A stretch of 64,000 nucleotides of DNA from assembly GCA_037349315.1 (NCBI GenBank), contig JBAIAC010000027.1, positions 21,492,501-21,556,500 of the forward strand, read 5' to 3'. Under the pieces are notes generated by a model. The model saw nothing but the letters and a program-made list of their open reading frames with translations. It did not search any database and was not told the DNA's origin. The DNA is from Chelydra serpentina (lineage: Eukaryota; Chordata; Testudines; Chelydridae). Positions within the stretch are counted from its first letter, which is position 1. The number at the start of each line of letters is the position of its first letter. A program made the position numbers and the translations under genes. This document shows, piece after piece, positions 45,891 to 64,000 of this stretch.

Positions 45891-48800
45891 ATTGTCCTTA
45901 AGCTCACCTTACCCCAATGCCTCCGCAGACCCATCCTTGGCTAGGCCATGGCAGGCTGGGACAGCTGGTTGTAAAGCTAATCATTGCCACCCCATCCCCG
46001 GGTGTTTTACCCACCTGTTGCCATCTACGAGACTGTAAATTCCTGCTGCTTTGGTACACGTGCCCCCAGCATCCAGCACCACAGGGCCCTGATGCCTGGC
46101 TGGGGCGCGAGGTGCTAGCGAATGCTAAGAAGCCTGGGTATTAGGCCCCACGGCCGGACCAAGGAGGAACGTCTCACCCCTCAATAACACACAGGGGACG
46201 AAGGGAGAAAGCCGCAGCACATGCGAGCTGGGCGGGAGGAGGAGAAGCAAACAAGGAAGGATGAGAGCGTGTGATGACTGGTTACACCGCCTGGAGGGGA
46301 GCACACAGCTAACGCTGGAGGATCCTCACAGCCAGGAAAGCGTTTGCAAGGGCTACGGCTAGGAGGAAAAGGTCAGTGCGGAGAGCACAAGGCCGTGCTC
46401 AGCCCTGCCCGTCTGCTCAGTGACTGCCACACAGATCCTCCCCTCCAGGGGGAGGGGGCTGCGAGAGAAATCCCCATGGCCTGCAGGCCAACCCAAGCGG
46501 TTACTCTCTCCTTACAGGCAATCTGTGCATGCAGCTACAGCCCTGACGCTGCACGGAGCCGGAACCTGTGAGGAGCAGAAGTACGTGGGCGGCCAAATAA
46601 GGCAGAGGCTGCGTGTGAAAGTGGGCGAAAGGCGGCCCGTTGCTCTGGAGCGAGTGCAGGTGGTGGCTGCTCGGCCGGGCGCTCCCCAGAGCTGCAGGCA
46701 GAGACGTTCGGCGCTTTGTAGTTTGGGAAACTCACTTTTCGTGACCTGAGGCAGAGCTGGGTTATCGGTTCTTGAAACCTGCACAGCAAAATCAACTCAC
46801 TCCCACTTCCTGCCTCAGCACGGCCTAGCTGCAGCCAGGCCCCAGCCCAGCCCTGGGTCAGCTCTCCCGTCACACAGGCTCAGGCTACCCAGAGAGCCGC
46901 CAGGCTGCTTGGGGCCAGTTTGACACCCCCACACCCCCGGGCCTGGCTGAAATAATCCAGCAGCACTCCATGCAAGAGCAGAATAGGAGCTTCCGTCGGC
47001 TGACTGCAAGCTTTGGGGTCATAGAATCATAGAATATCAGGGTCCCCACAAGCACCTGGGATCCCTCTTTCCGGTCTCCTGGCCCTGGCCGGGATCCATT
47101 ACAGGTTCTTCCGGCTGCCAATGTAATGGGGAACCTCCATCCACTGCCACCCTAGTCCCCTCTGCAGACCAGCTCTGGGTATGTCTAACCCCCAAGCAGG
47201 AGACAACTCCCCTGCCCTTGGCTGTCCAGGCAGAGCAGGTTTGGGGAAGGCCTGCTGGGAAGAGAGATCAGTAATCTTGGCCTTGGCCATTTGAGTAGCT
47301 GCGCTAGGCCCCCCCGCTTCCCTAGAACTAGCCCCGAGGCTAGCGAGTCAGTAGGCAGCCAGTACCGCCCCATCTAGGCTGCCGAGCTGCAGGCCGTGGG
47401 GAGAGCACGCTGGTAGGTGTCACACTCCATCAGTACCACCCAATGCCCAGCAGAGGGCACGGTGCTGCTGGAAGCCCCATGATCTGTGCCAGACAGGAAA
47501 AGCAAGGTGCAAGCCACTCCGATCCCCTGGCACTCAAGACATTTGCCCGAGCCTCTTAGCCAAGTGCCAACGCTGGCTGTCAAACTTCACTTTCCTCCAT
47601 TCCCCTTGTAGTCTCACCTAGATGCAGGTTGCTTCTTCGTGTCCTGACACACTGCACGGCTGTGCTGTTAAACGGCTGCCAGGTGTCACCCCAGAGGTGG
47701 CTGCATTTCACTGGTGGGAAGAGGAGAGATTCCTGTGCTGGGTTTGCAAAGTCTCCTGAAAGGCACTCCGGGAATGGACATTACTAAAGCACAGCAGCAG
47801 CAGAACTTATAGGTGGGAGACACAGTTCCCCACGGCCCTATACTGCACAACCCACTGCTGGGCTACAGCCAACCAACAATGGAGAAAAGGCTCTTCCTGC
47901 CTCTCCTCCACTTGCCAGCAAGACCCTTCCCCTGCCCATCCCACGCTGCGCACACCAGACTGCCCCCATGCCCAGCACTCGCCAGCCTGCTCCATACCCA
48001 GCTCCACCAGGGCCCCAACCAGCTTCACTCTGCTCCATGCTCCCAGCAGCAGGGCAGGACAGACAGAACTGGGGAGGGAGCCAAACCCCCTAGCCTGGCC
48101 CTACTCCCAGGCAGCCAACAATCTTCCCTCTCATGGGGCAACAGCCCGGGCCAGCCAGCCCGGCTGCTTGGAAGGAGCGAGTCTCCCTGTCAGTAAGCAG
48201 CATCCAAGGGCTCGGCTGTCGAGCACCCAGGGAGGGCTGGGTGCAGGAGGAGCTGGGAAAGAGTGAAGTGTAATTGGCAAGTAAGAGGGAAGCAGAGACC
48301 ATGCGGCCTGCCTGTCCCCCCCATCCCGGGTTCCCTATGCCAGAGCTCAGCAAGGCCCACAAGGCTGTGGCGCCCCCATGTGGCAGCTACACAGGGCCAG
48401 CAGTTAGGCCCTCAGCCAGCGGGGCTAGGACCAAGGAAACGCATGAACAGCCCCCCAAGCACAGAGCCCACCTCCCCACCTGAAAACCAATTCCACAGAA
48501 TCCCCTCCCCCCACGCTGATCATTCAAGCCCTCTACAAACCACCTGCAGCTATACAATGAACCTTGAATACGCTCCCAGCACAAGCTTCCCAGGAGAGGA
48601 TACAAATGCTGGTAAGCCCCAAATCCCACCCCGGACACGACTGACCCTGGCTAGCCTGACTAAAGCCCCCTCAGCCCAGACTAAACCACGCTTGGGTGTG
48701 GCGGGTTACCTAACGTATGCTGCACAGCTGCCCAGAACCCATCACTAGCTCTCCCCGCCCTTCAAGGTGTAACCAGGACCGGGTGTCCCAGGATCACAGC

Positions 48801-50820
48801 CCTTCCTATAAAGCAGCTTGGCTCAGCAGTCACTGATGCGAAGTATCCTCCACAGATGCTTTTCACGTCACAGTTGCAATTGTAAGAAATTCAGTTTCAT
48901 TTTACTAGTCGTTGAGAGGGAATTGCCAGGTGGGATCAGACATCCTGACTCCAACAATGGCCAGAACCAAATGCTCCAGAGAACAATGCAAGAACCCCAC
49001 AGTAGGTTGCTTTAGGATAATCAGGAAGGTTTTTCCTAATCACCATCAGTTAGTCAAGCATGTCCCAGTGTGTGGCATGCCAGACTAGCCTTGGGCCAGA
49101 TGCAAAAATTAAATGAAGAGGCTTTTAACTCCACACATCAGGCTTGAACAATGCTCCACAGGTTTCATTTTCCTGTGGGGGATGGCTTAGGAGACACCCT
49201 GTTAGAAGCTGACTTAATGCCCAAAGCACAAGGGTCATATCACAATTCACAACCCAACTTTCATCCAAGTTTTGTGGTGGGATGTGAAATCAGCGGCAAA
49301 GACCCAGAAACAGTTGGCACTGGGCATGTCAGACAGGAGCCTTTTTAATCTCATGGGCAGGAACACACACAGAACAATGTGACAATCTTAGAAAGCACAA
49401 GGATTGATATTCATGGAGTTACAGTAGAGATTTAGAACTGAAACGTGAATGCAGCCTTCGTTAGGCAGAGGTTGAGTTGAGATTACAACCTTGGTCCTCC
49501 AAAAGCAGATAGGCCTTGGCCTCAAGCGAAAACATCCATCAGCCACACATCCAAGTTCTTTCTAAGCTGCAACCAGCCCGTAGAGGGCCAAATGCTCCTA
49601 CACGGGTAGCTGTACGTACACACTGCCCTACCCTGCAGCCAAAGAAAAAAACATCTCCCATCCTGCCACCGTTGGTTTTTATAAGGTCCTACCCATCCAA
49701 ATACTATGAATGACTTTGCCTTGTGATGACCTCTCTTCAAATGAAGTCAACATGTTCATTTTCAAGGAGTTTTAACTCACAGGATGTCTGGAGGGAGAGT
49801 AAGAAACCATCACCGAACTGCCCTGCCGAGACAAACACCAAGAGGCAACATTTCAAATCAGGGAAGTGTGAAGAATCTCTCTGAGCAATGAGCTAAATGC
49901 CTTCATGACTCGGCACTAGGAGTACCCCTGAAGTCACAAGGCCACGTACCCCTAAATCATGTTGGGAAAAGCTCACCCTCAGACATACATTTTTCTTCAC
50001 ACTTGTGTTTAAACCGAGGAATATTTTTGCAGCAACTTTCAGGCGAAGCCAGTTTCCCAGGCTCAATTGATAGGATGCAAAAATAAGGCATTATAATGGC
50101 CACTGATTGCAAGGTTAGTTCCAGAGGGGAAGGCAAATAGGATTCACACGGCTAATTTTTATGAGCTGCCGAAGTGCTTGGTCAGCTCTAATGTTTATAA
50201 GTCAGAGACCAGCCCATCCCCGATGGTCAGCAGCTCTTGCTGGACACGCATGGAATGAAGAGTCTTATGCAAATACAGAAGAAACATGAGCAGCACTTTC
50301 ACAGGAGACAAACAGGGGAAGAGGAGTAGGGACGTTCCATCTGCCCGGAGGGCAGGGCACCGGTGAGAGCTCAGGGGACTGGTCCCGGGTACCCCTCCCC
50401 AGGCCTTTTTCTTGTTCCACATGCCACAAAATCCTCAGCACCAGCTTCACCTTCCTGCCTCCAGCTTGTGCTAGGTGCTATACAAGCAAACAGGGAAAGC
50501 CTGCCTGTGACCCTTAGGAGCGACTGCACTATGCAGTGCTGGGTAACATCCTCCTTCGCCCCAGCTCCCTCCAGCACCTGGCGCCAGGGCGTCAGTCATT
50601 AGACTCTGCTCAGCAGTGGAGCACAAGGGATTCCCATCTGGCCCAAGGGCAGAGAAAGGGGCTGCGGTTGCAGAATCCAAGCCAGACCTACAATTCCAGC
50701 ATGCAAAGGGCAGCAACCAACCAGACCAACCCCCCTGGTGAGTCCCTGCATCGGGACCCAGCCCCCCTCAGACAGACCGCTAGGAGGCTGGTGCAACAGG
50801 GGACTAGGAAAAGGAAACAG
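45891..50820. other. Non-coding stretch between MIR142 and SUPT4H1
   Basis: No gene recognised. It contains a perfect CArG box at 46593-46602, an orphan CR1-type tail end at 47020-47042 (ATAGAATCATAGAATATCAG), and an old L3-like patch near 48890-49080. Open frames in 45.2-48.8 kb lack recognised domains. Confidence 0.4.
46593..46602. promoter_or_regulatory. CArG box (SRF-type site)
   Basis: CCAAATAAGG fits CC(A/T)6GG exactly. ETS-like CACTTCCTG lies about 210 bp to the right, near 46804. Function inferred only. Confidence 0.3.
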
Positions 50821-50837
50821 ATGTCTGTGACCACATT

Positions 50838-50843
50838 TTTATT
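50838..50843 (-). terminator. SUPT4H1: Poly(A) signal of SUPT4H1
   Basis: AATAAA on the minus strand, about 410 nt beyond the stop codon. Cleavage is inferred within about 30 nt to the left, giving a 3' UTR of about 0.43 kb. Confidence 0.6.
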
Positions 50844-51251
50844 GGGAATATTTACACAACAATCCCCCTCCCCCACCCACACACACAACATCTGGTCAAC
50901 CTGCTGCTTCTGAAAAACTCAGAGTGTGTGTGTGTGTTTGTACAATGCTCTTAGAGAAACCCTTCATCATACACAGATGTGTTCCTGCCAGCCCACTGCT
51001 TCCCCCATCCCCGGCCCCTGGGCTCAAAAGATTCTCCATCTGCTGGGTGAAGAGAGAGGCACCATAAGAATCCGGATAATGCTTGAGAAGCCCCCACTGC
51101 CATCGCCATCAAATTAGGAGTTCCTGCTCACCTTCCCTCCCTCCCCCTCCAGGGCTGAAAAGCACCAGAGCTGCTTCCTAGAGCAGTCTCTGTCTCCCAG
51201 CCGCTCTGCCGGAAAGGTGCTGGAGACTCCTCCGGGTGGTGCAGTGATGGC

Positions 51252-59131
<7,880 letters not shown>

Positions 59132-59535
59132 GGTCTTTACATGCTTTGGAAAGGCTCTTGCTAACTGAGCTACAGGAGAAACTACTGAGACTGGTGTAGA
59201 CCGGCCACTGGAGTGGGACTTGATGTGCATTCCCCCAGCGAGTTACTCAACCGGTTATTAGTCAATAGCCGGTTATTGGGCCCAGATCCTCCATGGAAGC
59301 TAGGACCCTAAATACCTTTGAGGATCTGGGCTTTAGTGACCAGGAATTTTGGAGTCTGTTACTGGCTCTGGAAACTGCTTGTGGCTGGAGAAGAGAAGAC
59401 AGGTCTCCAGTTCATTCCTTCGGCAGCAAGGCAGAAATCCCCTTGCCTGAAGGGAGGGGAGCAGTGCACAAGTGACTGGCTTCCACTTTAGGGAACCTGG
59501 TTTTTTTCCTCTGGCTCTTTTGGTGCATCCCTGCA

Positions 59536-59672
59536 CTGCAATAGTGATTGTAGCATGTGTAGACATACCTGAGCTAGTTTTAATCTAGCTAGTTCAGGTA
59601 CCAATAGCAATGAAGCAGTGGCACCATGGACTAGCTGCTCAAGCACAGCCCCACTAGGGAGCCTGGGTATGT
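59536..59672. mobile_element. Possible hAT-like MITE fragment
   Basis: ATGTGTAGACATACCTGAGC and the inverted arms ACCTGAGCTAG/CTAGTTCAGGT; relatives at 18171-18275. Confidence 0.4.
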
Positions 59673-59727
59673 ACCATGAGCCTCTAGGGCCTGTGCTATG
59701 TTAGCTCATAGGTTGTAGCTGGCTCAT

Positions 59728-59904
59728 AATCATAGAATATCAGGGTTGGAAGGGACCTTAGCAGGTCATCTAGTCCAACCCCCTGCTCAAAGCAGGACCA
59801 ATCCCCAATTTTTGCCCCAGATCCCTAAATGGCCCCCTCAAGGATTGAACTCACAACCCTGGGTTTAGCAGGCCAATGCTCCAACCACTGAGCTATCCCT
59901 CCCC
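59728..59904 (-). mobile_element. tRNA-derived SINE with CR1-like tail (Cry I type)
   Basis: Minus strand: GGGATAGCTCAGTGGTTGGA head, B-box region GTGAGTTCAATCC, CR1-type tail. Confidence 0.94.
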
Positions 59905-60734
59905 TTTACTTTTCAGTTTTTGATTTGATTCACTTTTCTTCCCCCTTTCTCAGTTTAACTCTCCCATCCTCCCGGACCCACACGCTCATCTAAGGCCCTT
60001 ACTTCACCTCCTTACTTTAGAGTATCAGGAGGGGAGAGATGACGACGTCATTTTGTTGCCCCAGGGATGTGACTCGTCCTGTCTTTTCTCCCAGGAAGAG
60101 GATGGGAAGCCACCAAGGGAATCTGAAGAGGGGTGTCTTTGTTGTGTCTGATTCCAGCCCCTGCTCATTGCAAGGAATGAGGGGTTTGTGACACTGGTTA
60201 ATGTTTGTGCAGTGCTTTACTCAGGCTACCGGAATTCCTGGAAAGCAGCAGATTGCACGGCCAGCTAACAGAGAACTACAGCTTGGGCTTGTCAGGGGGC
60301 AGAAGCAATTTTGCCTACTGTGCTATCTTCACAATGCTGGCTGCCCAAGGGGCTGGGGGAGGGTAAGTACTGCCAGAGACAGCTGGGCCAGGCTCCCAAT
60401 GACCATCCCCCAAACCTAGCACCCAGCTCCGGTGGTCCATCCCCCCTTGAGACACTACATGTGGGAGGAGATCCCCCACACTCTGGTTGTGGGGGAGAAC
60501 GGAGAGAAAGTGAGCCAGGGTGGTTTTCACCCCGTCCACACCCACACCTTCAGCAGTCCCTCTCCCTGATGGGCTAACCAACTTCTTCTGTTACCAGATA
60601 AGGTGCTAGCAGGCAGTACTACAGGTTCAATTCCTACTGCTGATGTGCGATGGGTTGTTATATTTGTACACAATAGCATTTGTTGTTGTTTTAAAACTAG
60701 AAGATTACCTAGAAGAAAACTACATTGAAAGAAC
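59905..60734. other. Non-coding stretch
   Basis: No gene recognised; short open frames only. Confidence 0.45.
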
Positions 60735-60900
60735 ATTATTTAGGTTGCAAAGTCTAGCACTTGAAAGTTAGGAAATGCCAAATTTAGGGTAGCCCGTGCA
60801 ACCTTAATTTGCCTTCTTTGTGCGTATGTGTTTTTAATTACTTGATCACATATTCTTTTTCCTAGAGACCTCTGCCTCATTCAGTGCACAGGTGGACAGA
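60735..60900 (+). repeat. Interspersed repeat, family shared with 1410-1625
   Basis: GTTAGGAAATGCC, CAACCTTAATTTGCC, CTTTGTGCGTAT and TCATTCAGTGCA in the same order as the copy near the left end. Confidence 0.6.
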
Positions 60901-61936
60901 ATTAGTTGCACAGGCAACCAACTTTCAAGTACTTGACTTTGCTCACGTGCTGGACTGCACCTCCTGCTCCCACCTACAGCTAGGAGCTTGGGAATGTCCT
61001 TCTCATGAACATCAGAGGCCAGCATGAGATCATTTGAAATAATTTATTTCTGTGGAATTGGAAGGAGGCACCTTCTTAGAACACAAGCCTCTGCTGACTG
61101 TATACAGAACAAAAACACAAGAGCAGACGTGATATGTGGATAAATATATTAGTAAATAAATATATTTCTGAGCACATCACCGTATTCAAACATCTTTGTT
61201 TCCATCTCAGACATAAATATACAGATTTGCATATATAAAAAAACCTATTCTTCCTTTTTGGTTTGTAATTTACCCAAAACACCCAAGAGCCTTGCAGAAC
61301 AGACTCAGCAAAAACGAAAAACCGTGTTCACATTTCAAAAGGATCTGAGCTTTACAAGACGAAGGAACGGGGCTGTTTGCATGAATGAAGGCTACAGACA
61401 CAAGTCTGGGAGCTGTGCCCATGTTGGGCTCCTCTGTGACACTGGCTGTCCTGGGAAGAGGATATAACTCATCTGCCTGTAGACGCTGGGAAAGTGCTGA
61501 GGGTTCAGTAATAAGTACTGCTGATTTGAGAAGCTCTGACTACTCCAGTGGGGGCCTCCACTCTCTTAGGGCAAGGAAAGAGAGCTTAAAAACGGAACCC
61601 TGCTTTGGACAAATAGTACAGACGTTCAATGCCTGATCCTGAGTGCTGCTGAGCACCTGTACGTCTCCTTGAAGTTACAAATCCCTTTGGCGTTGCAACT
61701 GTTCAGCACATCAGGATTATTTTTCATTGATTCCAAGGCCAAGGAATCTATTCCTATTTAACAGTCCCTTGGAATAACTCTTCCAGACAGAGCTCTTCCC
61801 CTTCTTCCCATCTGATAACCTATATGGACAGAACTGCAACCCCCCCCCCCCCCCCCAGCTAAACTACTCCCTAGATCTGCTCTCCAGGCCCAGAGGGATC
61901 CTGAGGTTGGATCCTGAGGTTGGATCTGGGGAGTGA
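60901..61936. other. Non-coding, AT-rich; minus-strand poly(A) signal
   Basis: A minus-strand AATAAA is formed near 61046-61041. A 3' UTR of a minus-strand gene such as RNF43 is possible by synteny, but no coding sequence was seen. C-run at 61842-61857. Confidence 0.3.
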
Positions 61937-62109
61937 GGGGGGAGAAGGGATGGCTCAGTAGTTTGAGCATTGGCCTGCTAAACCCAGGGTTGTGAGTTCA
62001 ATCCTTGAGGGGCCATTTGGGGCAAAAATTGGGGATTGGTCCTGCTTTGAGCAGGGGGTTGGACTAGATGACCTCCTGAGGTCCCTTCCAACCCTGAGAT
62101 TCTATGATT
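61937..62109 (+). mobile_element. tRNA-derived SINE with CR1-like tail (Cry I type)
   Basis: GGGATGGCTCAGTAGTTTGA head, GTGAGTTCAATCC, and a CR1-type tail matching the 3' UTR of the CR1 at 6463-6531. Confidence 0.94.
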
Positions 62110-63119
62110 TGTGAAAGAAAAGTAGCAGCATAAGGCCAGGAACTGAAAACACTTTAAAGTGGGAGCTGTTCAATGCAGCCCACCTAATACTGCAGTACAG
62201 AGCAGCAGGGGTCCTTTACTACTGAGCACACATTCCACTGAGCCTGGGACTTACACCAGACAGAGTTCTCCTAAGGAAAAGAGATGCATATGATTGAACT
62301 GCAAATGAGAGGCCTAGTCTTTCAAGGTGCCGAGTGGGCTCAATTCCTGCAGACATCAATGGGGGTTTAGCTCTGGGGTGGAAGTCCGCAGCGTGCAGGA
62401 TCCTGCCCTTGGTCTGAAAGCCGCTTGGAGTTCAGGGCCCTCCTCTTTGTTAAGTCGATTGAACAGCATTTGGCTGGGGCATGCGATGAACTGCATAAGA
62501 AGAGCTGTAGGCCAGCATGCACCGTAAGCAGAATCTAGGCCAGCTGCTGCTTTTACTTCTAGTTTAGTGGTGACCTACTGGGGACACGGGGGGATTGGGC
62601 TTGTGTCCTTTTCCTTCCGCTTTCCGGTGGAGAAAGAAAGCCTGAAAGGGTTGAGATACAAATCTGTTTGTGTTTGACCTTAGAAATCCAGACCCTCTCC
62701 GTGATGAAAGACTTTACGGTTGGCTGGAGAACTAGTGAAATGGTGATACCACAGGAGCCAACAGAATGAGAGCAGACCAATGGGAAGAAGAGGTTTTGGC
62801 TGGACTATTTACAACAGTGTTATTGGCTAGCTGTTATTAAAAACCTGGATAATTTCAGTGGCACTGGACACTTGGGAGACAGGAAGCCATTGTTACTGAT
62901 TAAGGCGTTCAGAATTCACAGTAAACTTCCCTGGGATCCCCTCCAAAGGTCCCACATCAAAGCCAGGGTAGAACACAAGAGTTAGACTGCATTACTGACA
63001 CCTCCCCCTGCGGCCCCGCCCCCACTCCACCCCTTTCATGAGGCCCCGCCCCTGCCCCTTCCCACCCCTTTCCTGTCCCCATTCCAACCCCTTCCCCGAA
63101 ATCCCCACCCACAACAGCG
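62110..63119. other. Non-coding stretch
   Basis: No gene or classified repeat recognised. Confidence 0.45.
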
Positions 63120-63129
63120 CCTCCTCCCT

Positions 63130-63790
63130 GCCCTTGTGGTGGGGGCTCAGGGCAGGGAGTTGCGGTGTGGGGTACAGGAGGGGTGAGGGGTGGGGCAGGG
63201 TGCAGGGTGTGGCAGGGATCTCAGGGCAGAGGGTTGGGGTATAGAAGGGGTGTGGGGTGCAGCAGCGGGCTCAGGGCAAGGGATTGGGGTGCAGGAGGGG
63301 TGCGGAGTGCGGCAAGGGTCTCAGGGCAGGGGGTTGGGGTACAGGAGGGGTGTGGGGTGCGGCAGGGGTCTCAGGGCAGGGGGTTGGGGTACAGGAGGGG
63401 TGCGGAGTGTGGCAGGGGTCTCAGGGCAGGGGGTTGGGGTACAGGAGGGGTGTGGGGTGCGGCAGGGGTCTCAGGGCAGGGGCTTGGGGTACAGCAGGGG
63501 TGTGGGGTGCGGCAGGGGGCTCAGGGCAGGGGTTGGGGTACAGGAGGGGTGCAGGGTGCAGCAGGGTCTCAGGGCAAGGGATTGGGGTGCAGGAGGGTGC
63601 GGAGTGCGGCAGGGGGCTCAGGGCAGGGGGTTGGGGTACAGGAGGGGTGTGGGGTGCAGCAGGGGGCTCAGGGCAGGGATTGGGGTACAGGAGGGGTGCA
63701 GGGTGCAGCAGGGTCTCAGGGCAAGGGATTGGGGTGCAGGAGGGGTGCGGCAGGGGGCTCAGGGCAGGGGATTCGGCTGCAGAAGGAGTC
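63130..63790. repeat. G-rich minisatellite, about 50-bp unit, about 13 copies
   Basis: Units of CTCAGGGCAGGGGGTTGGGG, TACAGGAGGGGTGTGGGG and TGCGGCAGGGGT repeat with a 50-bp period (clear at 63311, 63361 and 63411). The 205-codon frame from 63190 is a repeat artefact. Repeat-like sequence continues to the window end. Confidence 0.92.
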
Positions 63791-64000
63791 CGGGGGGTGG
63801 GCTCTGACAGGGGCCAGCCCCAGTTGCCTCAAAAGAAGGTGCAAACAGGGGTGGCAAGTTATATGCGCCCATGGTGCCCGTGCTCCAGGAATATTCAGGG
63901 CCCGGGGGCCCAGCTCCACCAATGTTCAGGGCCGAGTCTCTCCCCCGGCCCCACCTGCTGCCCCCACCTGCCTCCCCCGGAGCCTGTCCCAGCCCTGCCT

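Noticed and set aside
63190..63807. 205-codon glycine-rich frame
   Set aside because: Read through a 50-bp G-rich minisatellite.

Overview
The window is vertebrate DNA, most probably from a turtle (Testudines). Its two secure genes are vertebrate orthologues. The interspersed repeats are tRNA-headed SINEs that share their 3' tail with CR1 LINEs (the Cry I/tortoise SINE pattern), several ages of CR1, a decayed L1, and non-autonomous hAT-like elements with 8-bp target-site duplications (TSDs). Species assignment rests on repeat character only.

Genes. SUPT4H1 (transcription elongation factor SPT4) lies complete on the minus strand at 58382-51252. Five exons join in frame to 117 codons, with a CpG-rich promoter to the right and an AATAAA signal at 50843-50838. 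About 28 kb further on, same strand, is the MIR142 hairpin (23252-23165), with both mature arms intact. The order SUPT4H1-MIR142, same strand, matches human 17q22, where TSPOAP1 comes next. An open, well-bounded minus-strand exon at 12309-11947 is a low-confidence candidate for the first coding exon of TSPOAP1. RNF43, expected beyond the SUPT4H1 promoter, was not recognised.

Layout. 1-12 kb: mostly non-coding, with a degraded minus-strand L1 (about 6.9-8.8 kb) carrying a fold-back insertion, two hAT-like elements, and a CR1 copy fused to an inverted hAT fragment. 12-23 kb: little recognisable apart from a 41-bp minisatellite (15.5-16.15 kb) and a tRNA-like composite repeat. 23-26 kb: MIR142 and, starting about 0.8 kb upstream of it, a 30-copy minisatellite of about 60 bp. 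27-38 kb: dense LINE remnants, a 105-bp perfect palindrome, and a 472-bp hAT element with an internal 59-bp hairpin array. 38-50 kb: a possible TATA promoter with a splice donor (39.8-40.1 kb), a CR1 copy interrupted by a hAT element, and an LTR-like element nested in a tRNA-like repeat. 50.8-58.8 kb: SUPT4H1. 58.9-64 kb: three SINEs within about 3.2 kb, then a 50-bp G-rich minisatellite.

Most long open frames come from tandem GC-rich repeats or transposons and are not genes.
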